From NCBI RefSeq assembly GCF_004145845.1, contig NZ_SELP01000001.1:372001-436000 (forward strand): a DNA stretch of 64,000 bases, in the 5' to 3' direction. A program made the position numbers and the translations under genes. Shown in pieces: positions 1 to 8,615 of this stretch. Source of the DNA: Loktanella sp. IMCC34160. GTDB lineage: Bacteria; Pseudomonadota; Alphaproteobacteria; Rhodobacterales; Rhodobacteraceae. Under the pieces are notes generated by a model, which was given only the letters and a program-made list of their open reading frames with translations, did no database searches and had not been told where the DNA came from. How positions within the stretch are numbered: the stretch's first letter is position 1; each line of letters opens with the position of its first letter.

Positions 1-1
1 C

Positions 2-1168
2 CGCGGCGCCCAGTTTGGTTTCGTCAACGGCTGGGAACGTCCGAACTACTATGGCCCGCTGGACGCACCCGAAACCTTCGACCACGACAGCCGGTCCTTC
101 CGTCGCGGCGGTTGGTGGCAATATGCCGTGGAAGAAGCCAAGGCGATCCGCAACGGTGTTGGCCTGATCGACGCCACCGCGTTTTCCAAGCATGTCGTCA
201 AAGGCCCCGGCGCGACCCAGTTCCTTGACTGGTTCACCTGCAACAAGCTGCCCAAAGTCGGCCGGATCAACCTGACCTATGCGCTGACCTCGAACGGCAC
301 CACCCGGACCGAATACACCATCGTCCGCAACGGCGAGAACAACTACTACCTCGTTTCGGCGGGCGCCTGGACGGAGTACGACGCCGACTTCCTGCGCAAG
401 GCCGCCGAAGACAAGATGGACGAATTCGGCTACATCGAAATTCAGGACGTGACGACCCAGTGGGGCGTCTTCGCCATCGCCGGGCCGAAATCCCGCGATG
501 TCCTGAAAGAGGTCATCAACGATGCAGATCCGGAAACCGCCTTGTCGAACAAGCGGTTCCCGTGGCTCTCGGCCCGCAAGATCGAACTGGGCATGTGCCC
601 GGTCAACGCGATCCGCGTGGCCTATACCGGCGAATTGGGCTGGGAACTTCACCACCCGATCGAGATGCAGAACTACCTGTTCGACCTCTTGGAAAAGGCC
701 GGCGAAAAGCACGGGATGAAGCTGGTCGGCGCCCGCGCCCAGAACTGGCTGCGTCAGGAGAAATCCTACCGCGCCTTCGGCAATGAACTGGGCCGCGACG
801 CGACCCCGCTTGAGGCCGATCTGCCGCGCTTTGTCGATCTCGAGAAGGAGTTCCATGGCAAGGACAAACTGGTGGAAACCGGTGTCCGGTCCAAGTGCTG
901 CACCCTGCTGATCGACGGTCCGGCCGATGCTGATCCGTGGGGCCGCGAGGCACTCTATGCCGAGGATGGCACCCGCGTCGGTCGTCTGACCTCGGGCGGC
1001 TATTCGGTGGCCTTCGAGAAATCCATCGGCATGGGCTATGTCAAACCCGAGATGGCCGTGGAAGGCACCAAGCTGAAGGTCAAGATCCTGGACCAGCTGT
1101 GGGATGCCGTCGTGACCTGCGACAGCCCCTACGACCCGAAGAACGAAGTCATCCGCAAGGACGGCTGA
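2..1168 (+). CDS. Dimethylglycine/sarcosine dehydrogenase-like protein, C-terminal part (5' truncated)
   Basis: The frame is open from base 2 and ends at TGA 1166-1168, so 388 C-terminal residues are present and the start lies outside the window. The segment begins with a GWERPNYY-type linker, which in dimethylglycine and sarcosine dehydrogenases joins the FAD oxidase half to the folate-binding GcvT half. The rest reads as a GcvT-like fold (for example FAIAGPKSRDVL and VAYTGELGWELH) followed by the C-terminal barrel. In this family the flavin domain demethylates an N-methyl glycine derivative and the GcvT domain passes the C1 unit to tetrahydrofolate. The exact substrate cannot be read from this half. 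A hairpin terminator follows immediately. A stand-alone aminomethyltransferase is less likely because of the linker. Confidence 0.8.
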   Translation, partial: RGAQFGFVNGWERPNYYGPLDAPETFDHDSRSFRRGGWWQYAVEEAKAIRNGVGLIDATAFSKHVVKGPGATQFLDWFTCNKLPKVGRINLTYALTSNGTTRTEYTIVRNGENNYYLVSAGAWTEYDADFLRKAAEDKMDEFGYIEIQDVTTQWGVFAIAGPKSRDVLKEVINDADPETALSNKRFPWLSARKIELGMCPVNAIRVAYTGELGWELHHPIEMQNYLFDLLEKAGEKHGMKLVGARAQNWLRQEKSYRAFGNELGRDATPLEADLPRFVDLEKEFHGKDKLVETGVRSKCCTLLIDGPADADPWGREALYAEDGTRVGRLTSGGYSVAFEKSIGMGYVKPEMAVEGTKLKVKILDQLWDAVVTCDSPYDPKNEVIRKDG

Positions 1169-1177
1169 GAAACGGTA

Positions 1178-1208
1178 AGGGCGGCCAATCGGCCGCCCTA
1201 CCTTTTTT
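1178..1208 (+). terminator. Rho-independent terminator after the GcvT-domain gene
   Basis: A 9-bp perfect stem (1178-1186 with 1191-1199, loop AATC) is followed a few bases later by seven consecutive T (from 1203). It sits 10 bases after the stop codon and separates the upstream gene from the convergent oxidase gene. Confidence 0.85.
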
Positions 1209-1238
1209 TCGGTGGTGCGGGCGGACTGGATCCCGACC

Positions 1239-2312
1239 CTAACGCAGCCTGTCGGGCAATAGGGCCGCGGCCACGTCTGCGCCGATTTCGGGTGACGTTC
1301 CGGCGACAAGGTCGGCCACGAACTGACTGTAGCCCGGAGCAGACTGAAACCCGTATCCTCCCTGCGCCGCACACCAGATAAAAGACCGGTCTACCGGGTC
1401 GGGACCAAGAACCATGTTCCTGTCGGCGACGAAACTGCGCAGGCCCGCCCAGTTTGACAGCATCCGGGTGACCGGGGCGGTGACGTGGTCCTCGTATCGG
1501 GCCAGCCCTTCGGCAAGGGTCATGTCATCGGCCCAGGCGTCATGCGGTTTGGTCGGGTCTTCCTCGGCCGGAGAGACAATCAGCGCCCCGGCGTCGGGCT
1601 TGGCATACCAGGTTTCACCGACGCCAAAGAGAATGGGCCAGCGGGACACGTCCTGCCCTTCTGGCGCGGGGATACGGGCCATGGACCGGCGGTAGGGGGT
1701 CAGGCCGATGGGCGGGACTTGGGCAAGGGTGGCAACCTGATCGGCCCATGCCCCGGCGGCATTCACAAGGGTCCGTCCTTCAACGGTGTGGGCGCCTGTG
1801 GATACGGCCCAGCCTGTCGCGGTCTTGCTAATGGCGCTAACCCGGAACGCCTGCCGGACCTCGCCAGACTGACGGATGATCCGGGCGAAATCCTGCACGA
1901 CCTTGTCCGTATCAATATCCCATGCGCCAGGATTATGCGCCGCAAGCGCCACCCGTTCGGGGTCGAGAATTGGAACCATCGCAAGCGCCTCTGCCATCGT
2001 GACAGGGGTCAGGCACATGCTGGCAACGTCGGCGTCAAAGGCGGCGCGCTCCTCGGGTCCGGCAACCAGCAACAACCCGCGGGGCGACAGGTATCCCGCA
2101 TCCGGCGCGGTATAGAAATCCCGGCTTGCGGCGGTCAGGGCGCGGATCGCCGGGCTGCCGTAGTTCGGCTCGTACAGCGCGGCCGACCGACCCGACGTGT
2201 GGTAGGCCAGCGCGTCTTCCGCCTCGAGCAGGATGACAGATCCCAGCGCGGACAGACGGGCGCCGACCGAGGCCCCGGCGATTCCCCCGCCGATCACGAT
2301 GAAGTCGAACAT
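1239..2312 (-). CDS. FAD-dependent D-amino-acid dehydrogenase, D-arginine dehydrogenase (DauA)-like
   Basis: A 357-residue flavoprotein of the DAO superfamily. The N-terminus carries the dinucleotide-binding motif VIGGGIAGAS followed by a glutamate-ended strand (ILLEAE). A HTSGRSAA segment near residue 40 resembles the flavin-contact and catalytic-His region of Pseudomonas D-arginine dehydrogenase. The C-terminal WAGLRSFVADRN and AAQGGYGFQSAPG motifs also match that family as remembered. Such enzymes oxidise D-amino acids to imino acids and pass electrons to the respiratory chain or O2. The start has a good Shine-Dalgarno (GGAGGTG) 5 bases upstream. No partner anabolic dehydrogenase (DauB) is adjacent, so substrate assignment is by resemblance only. 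It is transcribed towards the terminator at 1178-1208. Confidence 0.75.
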   Translation of the reverse strand: MFDFIVIGGGIAGASVGARLSALGSVILLEAEDALAYHTSGRSAALYEPNYGSPAIRALTAASRDFYTAPDAGYLSPRGLLLVAGPEERAAFDADVASMCLTPVTMAEALAMVPILDPERVALAAHNPGAWDIDTDKVVQDFARIIRQSGEVRQAFRVSAISKTATGWAVSTGAHTVEGRTLVNAAGAWADQVATLAQVPPIGLTPYRRSMARIPAPEGQDVSRWPILFGVGETWYAKPDAGALIVSPAEEDPTKPHDAWADDMTLAEGLARYEDHVTAPVTRMLSNWAGLRSFVADRNMVLGPDPVDRSFIWCAAQGGYGFQSAPGYSQFVADLVAGTSPEIGADVAAALLPDRLR

Positions 2313-2420
2313 GGCACACCTCCAGCCCCGGATTCGGGGGCGACCATCGCATTCGGGTCATATCGACGAAAGAAGAAAACCAAGAATTACGTTGAAATTT
2401 CATACTGTTAATGTGGATAT

Positions 2421-2478
2421 GTAAAAAATACTTTACACGTTGTATCGTCAGGCATACATCAGGTAAAAGATTTTTTAC
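2421..2478. promoter_or_regulatory. Duplicated palindromic operator overlapping a promoter, upstream of the membrane protein/XRE pair
   Basis: Two 16-bp palindromes of the form GTAAA-N6-TTTAC occur at 2421-2436 and 2463-2478. Their starts are 42 bp apart, about four helical turns. Between and partly within them is a larger imperfect inverted repeat (2432-2445 with 2454-2467, 11 of 14 positions). A sigma70-like promoter fits inside: TTTACA at 2432-2437, 17-bp spacer, TACATC at 2455-2460. The first palindrome would then cover the -35 and the second the transcription start, the arrangement expected for repression, plausibly by the XRE protein encoded just downstream. Confidence 0.6.
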
Positions 2479-2502
2479 ACCATGATGCCGAGAGAGCCTG
2501 CT

Positions 2503-2952
2503 ATGACACACACAGAACGCAACACCCTGATCGCGATCCTGATCAACCTTGGGATCATCTTCGTCTTTGGGTCCCGACTTTGGGCCCTGCATGAAACCGG
2601 CGCCTTTGATGCAGCCGATGGTCTGACCGTCTGGGCGAAGACCGTGCTTTGGATGATCCCGGTTTCGATCGGTGCAACCATCGTCGGAACCATCCTGTTC
2701 GAAATCCTCTATTCGATCGCCACCAACAACCCAAAGCCCGAGCTGATCAGCGACGAGAGGGATCACCAGATCAGCATCTACGGGATGCGGGTCACGATGG
2801 TCGTGGCAAGTGCCGGTTTCATCGCCGCGCTTGTCGGGTTGGCCTTTGGATGGACGGCCGTCGCCGCGCTCAGCCTGATCCTTGCGGGGTTCGCGCTGGG
2901 TGATCTGACCGGAAACCTTGCACGCATGGCCCGCTATCGGGCATGGCTTTGA
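2503..2952 (+). CDS. Small membrane protein, DUF2178-like, paired with an XRE regulator
   Basis: A 149-residue protein with four predicted hydrophobic helices in two pairs. Between the pairs is the cytoplasmic-looking segment ISDERDHQI, a signature of DUF2178-type proteins commonly encoded beside small XRE regulators. No enzymatic motif is visible. The start at 2503 is preferred because AGAGAG lies about 9 bases upstream. An in-frame ATG at 2482 would add seven residues but sits 3 bases after the second operator palindrome and has no ribosome-binding site. The stop is followed after 1 base by the regulator's ATG, so the two genes form an operon. By analogy with other membrane protein/XRE pairs the membrane protein may modulate the regulator, but this is inference. 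Confidence 0.65.
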   Translation: MTHTERNTLIAILINLGIIFVFGSRLWALHETGAFDAADGLTVWAKTVLWMIPVSIGATIVGTILFEILYSIATNNPKPELISDERDHQISIYGMRVTMVVASAGFIAALVGLAFGWTAVAALSLILAGFALGDLTGNLARMARYRAWL

Positions 2953-2953
2953 T

Positions 2954-3169
2954 ATGGCGAAACTTCGTATCAGCAATTCCATTCGCAAGCTTCGGTTCGA
3001 AGCAGACGAGATGACGCAAAAGGCACTCGCCGAACGCGTCGGCGTCACCCGACAGACGATCATCGCCATCGAAAACGCCAAGTATTCCCCGACGCTTGAG
3101 CTGGCGTTCCAGATCGCCGCTGTCTTCGACAAACCGCTGGAAGAGGTCTTCAGCTACCTCCCCGACTAA
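2954..3169 (+). CDS. XRE-family transcriptional regulator (YozG-type small HTH)
   Basis: A 71-residue protein that is almost entirely one helix-turn-helix domain. The segment TQKALAERVGVTRQTIIAIEN holds the recognition helix, and KYSPTLELAFQIAAVFDKPLEEVF is the typical C-terminal half of short YozG-like regulators. ATG 2954 is chosen because it follows the TGA of the membrane protein by one base and begins the conserved domain. It has no sensor domain, so it probably acts as a dimeric repressor, with the palindromes at 2421-2478 as the obvious candidate binding sites. Confidence 0.85.
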   Translation: MAKLRISNSIRKLRFEADEMTQKALAERVGVTRQTIIAIENAKYSPTLELAFQIAAVFDKPLEEVFSYLPD

Positions 3170-3216
3170 GGGCCAACTGGCCAATCCGACTGACCAACAC
3201 GGAAAGGAGATTTCCC

Positions 3217-3882
3217 GTGACCCGTACCCTTTTGCCTACCCGCCTCACCTCGCCCTGGGCCATTTCCATCTGGCTTTGGCTTCTGGGCAGCCTGCCGATT
3301 TTCCTGATGGGGATCTTTTCGCTGGCTTCCGCGCTGGGCTGGATCGAGCCGATCCCCGACAGCGAAACCTATGTGGCCAATCCCGTGCCGATCTCGCTGC
3401 ACATCATTGGCGGATCGCTGATGCTGCTGCTCGGACCGCTGCAGGTCAACCCGCGCGTGCGACTGCGGCGGCGCTGGCTGCACAAGCTGGCCGGGCGGAT
3501 GTTTGTCCTTGGCGGGGTGGCCGCCGGGGCAAGCGCGATCTGGATGGCGCTGACCTTTCCCCTGATCAGCGGGATGACCACGCTTCTGTCGAACCTGTTT
3601 TTCGGGGGCGCGATGCTGACTACACTGACGCTGGGGCTGCGATCCATCCTGAAAGGCAATGTCGCCGCGCATCGGGCCTGGATCTTGCGAAGCTATGCGC
3701 TGGCGCTTGGCCCCGCGACCCAAAGGCTACTGTTCATGCCCTACTTCCTTGCCTTCGGGCTGATTGACGACCCCATCCTTGGGCTGATCCTGATCGTCGG
3801 TTGGGCGATCAACCTTGCGGTCGTGGAATTGTGGGTCTTGCGTCGATCACGCCGCGCCCCGCGCGTTGCGCCTGCCGAATAG
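3217..3882 (+). CDS. DUF2306-family membrane protein
   Basis: A 221-residue polytopic membrane protein. The core HIIGGSLMLLLGPLQ followed by RRRWLHKLAGRMFV matches the DUF2306 pattern (conserved His, then HRxxGR-like segment), and about seven hydrophobic segments are visible. The start is GTG at 3217, placed by a clear AAGGAGA 6 bases upstream. It lies 47 bases after the XRE gene and may be cotranscribed with it. The biochemical role of DUF2306 proteins is not known to me. Transcription ends at the shared terminator just downstream. Confidence 0.7.
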   Translation: MTRTLLPTRLTSPWAISIWLWLLGSLPIFLMGIFSLASALGWIEPIPDSETYVANPVPISLHIIGGSLMLLLGPLQVNPRVRLRRRWLHKLAGRMFVLGGVAAGASAIWMALTFPLISGMTTLLSNLFFGGAMLTTLTLGLRSILKGNVAAHRAWILRSYALALGPATQRLLFMPYFLAFGLIDDPILGLILIVGWAINLAVVELWVLRRSRRAPRVAPAE

Positions 3883-3884
3883 AA

Positions 3885-3910
3885 AAAGGCCCGCCGTTTG
3901 GCGGGCCTTT
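3885..3910. terminator. Bidirectional terminator between convergent genes
   Basis: Perfect 8-bp GC-rich stem (3888-3895 with 3900-3907, loop GTTT), flanked by an A run on the left and T run on the right that lengthen the stem and supply a U tract in either direction. It serves the DUF2306 gene (plus) and the BMP binding-protein gene (minus). Confidence 0.85.
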
Positions 3911-3929
3911 CCCTGTCATATGAACCGGA

Positions 3930-5012
3930 TCAGGACGGGATGTCGCCTTCGATCCCTTCAACGTAGAAGCTCAGACCGGCAAGGGTGCCGTCATCGGCCA
4001 CGTCGCCTTCGGCCAGCCACGGGCTGCCGTCCTGCTTGTTGATCGGGCCGGTGAACGGGTGATAGTCGCCCGCCGCGATTGCGTCGCGCATCGCTTCTGC
4101 TTCGGCCTTGTATTCCTCCGGCACAGCCGAGGAGATTTCGCCGATGCCGACCATGCCAGCGCCGATGCCGTCCCAGGTATTGACGCTGGTCCAGGTGCCA
4201 TCCAGCACAGCCTGCGTGCGTTCGATGTAGTAGGGCGCCCAGTTGTCGATGATCGACGAGATGCGCGGCATCGGGCCAAACTCGGCCATGTCGGCGGCCT
4301 GACCGAAGGTGTAGACGTTCCCGGCCTCTTTCGCGGCGGCATGCGGCGCGGTGGAGTCGGTGTGCTGCAGGATCACGTCGCAGCCCTGTTCGATCAGGAC
4401 CTTGGCGGCGTCCGCTTCCTTGGCCGGGTTCAGCCATTCGAAGATCCAGACGATCTTGAACTCCACATCCGGGTTCACCTTGCGGGCGTGGATGAAGGCC
4501 GAGTTGATGCCGCGCACGACTTCCGGGATCGGAACCGACCCGATGTAGCCGATCTTGTTCGACTTGGTCATGCGACCGGCAAGGGTGCCCTGAATGGCGC
4601 GGCCTTCGTAGAAGCGGGCGGAATAGGCCGACACGTTTTCGGCGGTCTTGTAGCCGGTCGCGTGTTCAAACTTCACATCGGGGAAACGGGCGGCGACGTT
4701 GATCGTCGGGTCCATGTAGCCGAAGGAGGTGGTGAAGATCAGTTTGCAGCCCTGACGGACCATCTGGGTCATCACGCGTTCGGCGTCCGGGCCTTCCGGT
4801 ACGGATTCCTGATAGAGCAGTTCAACGGCACCGCCGAAGTGTTCTTCCATTTCCTTGGCCGAATGGTGGTGGTGCTGGGTCCAGCCGCCGTCGTTGATCG
4901 GGCCCACGTAGACGAAGCCGACCTTCAGCGGTTCCTGCGCGCGCAGGGGCGCGCCCAGAACGGCGGCCATGGCGGCGGTGGTGCCGGTTGCAAGCAGTGT
5001 TCTTCTTTTCAC
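3930..5012 (-). CDS. BMP-family ABC transporter substrate-binding protein (probable purine ligand)
   Basis: A 360-residue periplasmic binding protein of the basic membrane protein (BMP/PnrA) family. The N-terminus has a twin-Arg-containing signal peptide (MKRRTLL, hydrophobic stretch, cleavage near LRA-Q), and the mature protein starts KVGFVYVGPINDGGWT, a family hallmark. There is no lipobox cysteine, so it should be soluble. Known BMP-family receptors bind nucleosides or related purines. It is the last gene of a minus-strand block that runs xdhA-xdhB-xdhC-ATPase-permease-permease-BMP, which makes a purine base such as xanthine or hypoxanthine a sensible ligand, though this is inferred from context. 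An 87-base gap separates it from the permease gene upstream. Confidence 0.85.
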   Translation of the reverse strand: MKRRTLLATGTTAAMAAVLGAPLRAQEPLKVGFVYVGPINDGGWTQHHHHSAKEMEEHFGGAVELLYQESVPEGPDAERVMTQMVRQGCKLIFTTSFGYMDPTINVAARFPDVKFEHATGYKTAENVSAYSARFYEGRAIQGTLAGRMTKSNKIGYIGSVPIPEVVRGINSAFIHARKVNPDVEFKIVWIFEWLNPAKEADAAKVLIEQGCDVILQHTDSTAPHAAAKEAGNVYTFGQAADMAEFGPMPRISSIIDNWAPYYIERTQAVLDGTWTSVNTWDGIGAGMVGIGEISSAVPEEYKAEAEAMRDAIAAGDYHPFTGPINKQDGSPWLAEGDVADDGTLAGLSFYVEGIEGDIPS

Positions 5013-5099
5013 TTTTCAGTCTCCCAGTTGGTGGGGCGTTTGCCGCCCCGTCATTGTTGCCCCGTCCCGGCAGATCCGGGCGCGGGACGGGTCGATGCC

Positions 5100-6014
5100 T
5101 CAGCGAGAGGCGTGGAATGTCTTGCCAAGCGAACCGGGCGCGCGGCCGGCGGAAAGGATGACAAGCACAAGGATCGTCGCGATGTAGGGCGACATTGAGA
5201 GGTATTCGACGGGAATCGCAAGCCCTGCCGCCTGAAGGTTCAACTGCAGAACTGTGACGCCGCCGAAAAGATAGGCACCCAGCAGCAGCCGGACCGGTTT
5301 CCAGCCCGCAAAGACAACAATGGCCAGCGCGATCCAGCCTGCACCGGCGGTCATCCCTTCGGTCCACTGCGGCACCCGGACAAGGCTGATATAGGCCCCG
5401 CCCAACCCGGCGCAGGCCCCGCCGAACAGGATGGCAAGGATACGGATGCGGATCACGTGATAGCCCAGCGCATGGGCCGCTTCGTGGTTTTCCCCCACCG
5501 CCCGCAGGACCAACCCGGCGCGGCTGAATTTCAGGAAGGCCCAGACACCGGCCACAAGGATCAGCCCGACATAGACCATCGGGTCATGGTTGAAGGCGAT
5601 CGGGCCGAGAACCGGGATATCGGACAGGATCGGGATATCCATCTTGGGGAAAGCCGGGGGCCGCGCCTCGGCATAGTTTTGGCCCAAAAGGGCGGACAGG
5701 CCCAGCCCGAACAGGGTCAGGGCAAGCCCGGTCGCCACCTGATTGGACAGGAAATACTGGGTCAGGATCGCAAAGAGGAACGACAGGGCCATCCCGCCCG
5801 CCGCCGCGCCCGCGAAGCCGAGCCAGGCGTTGCCGGTGTTATAGGCGAAGATCATGCCGCAGGCCGCGCCGGTGATCATCATCCCTTCGACCCCAAGGTT
5901 CAGAACCCCGGCCCGTTCGACGACAAGTTCCCCGATCGCCGCCAGCATGATCGGCGTCGCCGCCACCATGAGAGAGGCCAGAAGAAGGATTGGGTTGATT
6001 GCAGAAAGGTCCAT
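5100..6014 (-). CDS. ABC transporter permease, BMP/nucleoside type (YufQ-like)
   Basis: A 304-residue inner-membrane permease of the branched-chain/ribose superfamily used by BMP importers. The N-terminal segment AIGELVVERAGVLNLGVEGMMI and the GAEN-like loop (AVGENHEAAHALGYHV) are diagnostic. About eight to nine hydrophobic helices are present. Its ATG overlaps the stop codon of the partner permease by one base, so the two are translationally coupled. It should form a heterodimer with that protein and dock on the double ATPase encoded upstream. Confidence 0.88.
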   Translation of the reverse strand: MDLSAINPILLLASLMVAATPIMLAAIGELVVERAGVLNLGVEGMMITGAACGMIFAYNTGNAWLGFAGAAAGGMALSFLFAILTQYFLSNQVATGLALTLFGLGLSALLGQNYAEARPPAFPKMDIPILSDIPVLGPIAFNHDPMVYVGLILVAGVWAFLKFSRAGLVLRAVGENHEAAHALGYHVIRIRILAILFGGACAGLGGAYISLVRVPQWTEGMTAGAGWIALAIVVFAGWKPVRLLLGAYLFGGVTVLQLNLQAAGLAIPVEYLSMSPYIATILVLVILSAGRAPGSLGKTFHASR

Positions 6015-7099
6015 TACGCGGCCTCCTTCGCGGTCAGGCGGATGCGGAAGTTGGTGAACAGGTCAACCGCCAGCAGGAAGAACAGAAGCATCCCCTGGAA
6101 CAATTGCACCGCCGACCGGGGCAGGCCCAGCGTCAGCTGCGCGGTTTCCCCGCCGATATAGGTCAGCGCCATCAGGCAGCCCGCCAGCAGGATGCCGATC
6201 GGATGCAACCGGCCAAGGAAGGCGACGATGATCGCGGTGAACCCGTAGCCCACGTTGAAACTCGACAGGATCTGACCAGAGGGGCCGGCCACCTCGAACA
6301 TGCCGGCGGCCCCGGCGAGAGCGCCCGAGATCCCCATGCAGACCAGAACCAGCCGGTTGGCATTGACCCCGGAAAAGGCCGCCGCTCGGGGGCTCTGCCC
6401 GGCAAGCCGGACGTTGAAGCCGAAGATATGCCGCGACAGGGCGATGTAGGACACGACCACCGCGAACAGCGCCGCTATGACACCCCAATGCAGACCGGTC
6501 CCGGCGATCAGGTCGCCGTTATAGGCCGATGCATATTGTTGCAGGTTCCGGCTGCCCGGGAACCCGTGACCTTCGGGGTTGCGCAGCAGTCCAAGCGACA
6601 TGGAGTCGAGCATGAAATCCGCGACATAGACAAGCATGAGCGAGACGAGGATTTCGTTGGTCTTGAACTTGACCTTCAACAGCCCCGGGATCATTGCCCA
6701 GAGCATGCCGCCGACCATGCCCGCGATGATCATCAGCGGGAAGATCAGCCAGCGGGCCTCCATCGGGTAGAAGGCAAGGGCGATCCCGGCGCCGAAGATG
6801 GCGCCCATGATGTATTGTCCTTCGGCCCCGATATTCCAGATGCCCGCGCGAAACCCGAAGGACAGGCCCAGCGCGATCAGGACCAGCGGCCCCGCCTTCT
6901 TGACCAGTTCGGGCCGGTCGAAGGCCGCGAATTCGCCGAACAGCGGGTCCCAGAAAATGGTGCGGATCGATTCCAGCGGCGGTTTGCCCAGCATGGCAAA
7001 GACCGCGCCGCCGACGATCATGGTCACGACCACGGCCACGAGGGGCGCAAGGTAGGTCCATGCCTGCGACGGCTGCGGGCGTTTCTCAAGCGTCAACAT
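6014..7099 (-). CDS. ABC transporter permease, BMP/nucleoside type (YufP-like)
   Basis: A 361-residue permease, larger than its partner because of an extra N-terminal helix region, as is usual for YufP-type subunits. FGFRAGIWNIGAEGQY is the conserved motif. The start is placed at 7099 because GGAGGTG lies 7 bases upstream; a further ATG at 7129 lacks such a site. The gene overlaps the end of the ATPase gene by 14 bases. Together with the second permease it forms the transmembrane channel of the importer. Confidence 0.88.
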   Translation of the reverse strand: MLTLEKRPQPSQAWTYLAPLVAVVVTMIVGGAVFAMLGKPPLESIRTIFWDPLFGEFAAFDRPELVKKAGPLVLIALGLSFGFRAGIWNIGAEGQYIMGAIFGAGIALAFYPMEARWLIFPLMIIAGMVGGMLWAMIPGLLKVKFKTNEILVSLMLVYVADFMLDSMSLGLLRNPEGHGFPGSRNLQQYASAYNGDLIAGTGLHWGVIAALFAVVVSYIALSRHIFGFNVRLAGQSPRAAAFSGVNANRLVLVCMGISGALAGAAGMFEVAGPSGQILSSFNVGYGFTAIIVAFLGRLHPIGILLAGCLMALTYIGGETAQLTLGLPRSAVQLFQGMLLFFLLAVDLFTNFRIRLTAKEAA

Positions 7100-8615
7100 G
7101 GGCCACCTCCATATCGTGTGCGCCACCAAGCATCAGACCGATTTCCTTGATGGTCAGGCCCTTGGCCGGGCGCGGGGCCGACAGGCGGCCTTCGTTCAGG
7201 GCCGCGAAGCGGTCCGAGATTTCCATAAGCTCGTCCAGATCCTGGCTGATCACGATTACCGCCGCACCTTCGGCGGCCTCGTCAAGGATCGCCTGCCGGA
7301 TAGAGGCGGCTGCGGCCGCGTCCACGCCCCATGTCGGCTGATTGATGATCAGAACCTCGGGGCGTTGCATAATCTCCCGGCCGATGACGAATTTTTGCAG
7401 GTTCCCGCCCGACAGTGCGCGGGCGGCAACATGGCTGCCCGGGGTGCGCACGTCGAAGGTTTCGATCACCTGCTCGGCAAAGTCCTTGGCCTTGGCCCAA
7501 CGGACAAAGCCCCGGTCGTCTGTCAGTTCCATCCGCACCGCGCCAGTCAGCACGGCGTTTTCGACAAGCGACATATCGGGGGCGGCGGCATGGCCGTTGC
7601 GTTCTTCCGGCGCGGCGGCAATCCCGGCCTTGCGGCGGGCATTGGGGGGCAGATGCCCCACCGAATTGCCCTTGAAGCTGATCATGCCGGGTTTGGTCTT
7701 CATCTCGCCCGACAGGGCGGCGACCAATTCGTCCTGACCGTTGCCAGCCACGCCGCCGATGCCCAGAACCTCGCCCGCGCGGACCTCGACGCTGATGTCC
7801 TTCAGCGCGGTGCCGAACTGGTGTGGGGCAGGGGCGGACAGGCCGCTGATCGCCAGAACCACATCGCCTTCCTGTGCCTTGTCGGCCTTTTCGGGGACAT
7901 GCAGCGTGGCGCCGACCATCATTTCGGCCATGTCGCGGGCCGATGTTTCGCGCGGGTCGCAGGTGCCCACGACCTTGCCCAACCGCAGGATAGTGGCGTG
8001 TTCACACAGCGCCCGGATCTCTTCAAGCTTGTGCGAGATATAGAGGATCGACGTGCCTTCTGCCCGCAGCTTGCGCAGGGTTTCGAACAGGATTTCAACC
8101 TCTTGCGGGGTCAGAACGCTGGTCGGCTCATCCATGATCAGAAGTTTCGGATCTTGCAGCAGGCAGCGGATGATTTCGACCCGCTGACGTTCCCCAGCCG
8201 ACAGGTCGCCGACGACCCGGTCAGGGTCCAGCGGCAGGCCATAGGTTTCCGACACTTCGCGGATGCGGCGGGCCAGGTCGCCCATCTTCGGCGGATTTTC
8301 CATGCCAAGGGCGATGTTTTCGGCCACGTTCAGCGCGTCGAACAGCGAAAAATGCTGAAACACCATGGCAATACCGGATGCCCGCGCGGCGCGTGGTTCG
8401 CTGGGCTGGAACGAAGCCCCTTCCAGCGTCATGGTCCCCGTGTCCGGTTTGACCAATCCGTAGATCGTCTTCACCAGTGTTGATTTCCCGGCCCCGTTTT
8501 CCCCCAGTAGGGCGTGCACTTCGCCCTTCTTGATGGAAAAACTGACATCGCTGTTGGCGACGACGCCGGGGTAGGCCTTGGTCAGGCCCGATAGTTCAAG
8601 CAGTGTGTCTGTCAC
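7086..8615 (-). CDS. ABC transporter ATP-binding protein with two nucleotide-binding domains (YufO-like)
   Basis: A 509-residue tandem ATPase. The first domain is canonical (Walker A GENGAGKST near residue 40, signature LSAGERQRVEI, Walker B LLIMDEPTSVL). The second has the degenerate Walker A typical of the class (GVAGNGQDEL), signature LSGGNLQKFVIGRE and NQPTWGVDAAA. This architecture is that of sugar/nucleoside importers of the RbsA/YufO group. Translation starts at GTG 8615, which overlaps the end of xdhC by 20 bases, directly tying the importer to the xanthine dehydrogenase genes. Confidence 0.9.
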   Translation of the reverse strand: MTDTLLELSGLTKAYPGVVANSDVSFSIKKGEVHALLGENGAGKSTLVKTIYGLVKPDTGTMTLEGASFQPSEPRAARASGIAMVFQHFSLFDALNVAENIALGMENPPKMGDLARRIREVSETYGLPLDPDRVVGDLSAGERQRVEIIRCLLQDPKLLIMDEPTSVLTPQEVEILFETLRKLRAEGTSILYISHKLEEIRALCEHATILRLGKVVGTCDPRETSARDMAEMMVGATLHVPEKADKAQEGDVVLAISGLSAPAPHQFGTALKDISVEVRAGEVLGIGGVAGNGQDELVAALSGEMKTKPGMISFKGNSVGHLPPNARRKAGIAAAPEERNGHAAAPDMSLVENAVLTGAVRMELTDDRGFVRWAKAKDFAEQVIETFDVRTPGSHVAARALSGGNLQKFVIGREIMQRPEVLIINQPTWGVDAAAAASIRQAILDEAAEGAAVIVISQDLDELMEISDRFAALNEGRLSAPRPAKGLTIKEIGLMLGGAHDMEVAHVDA

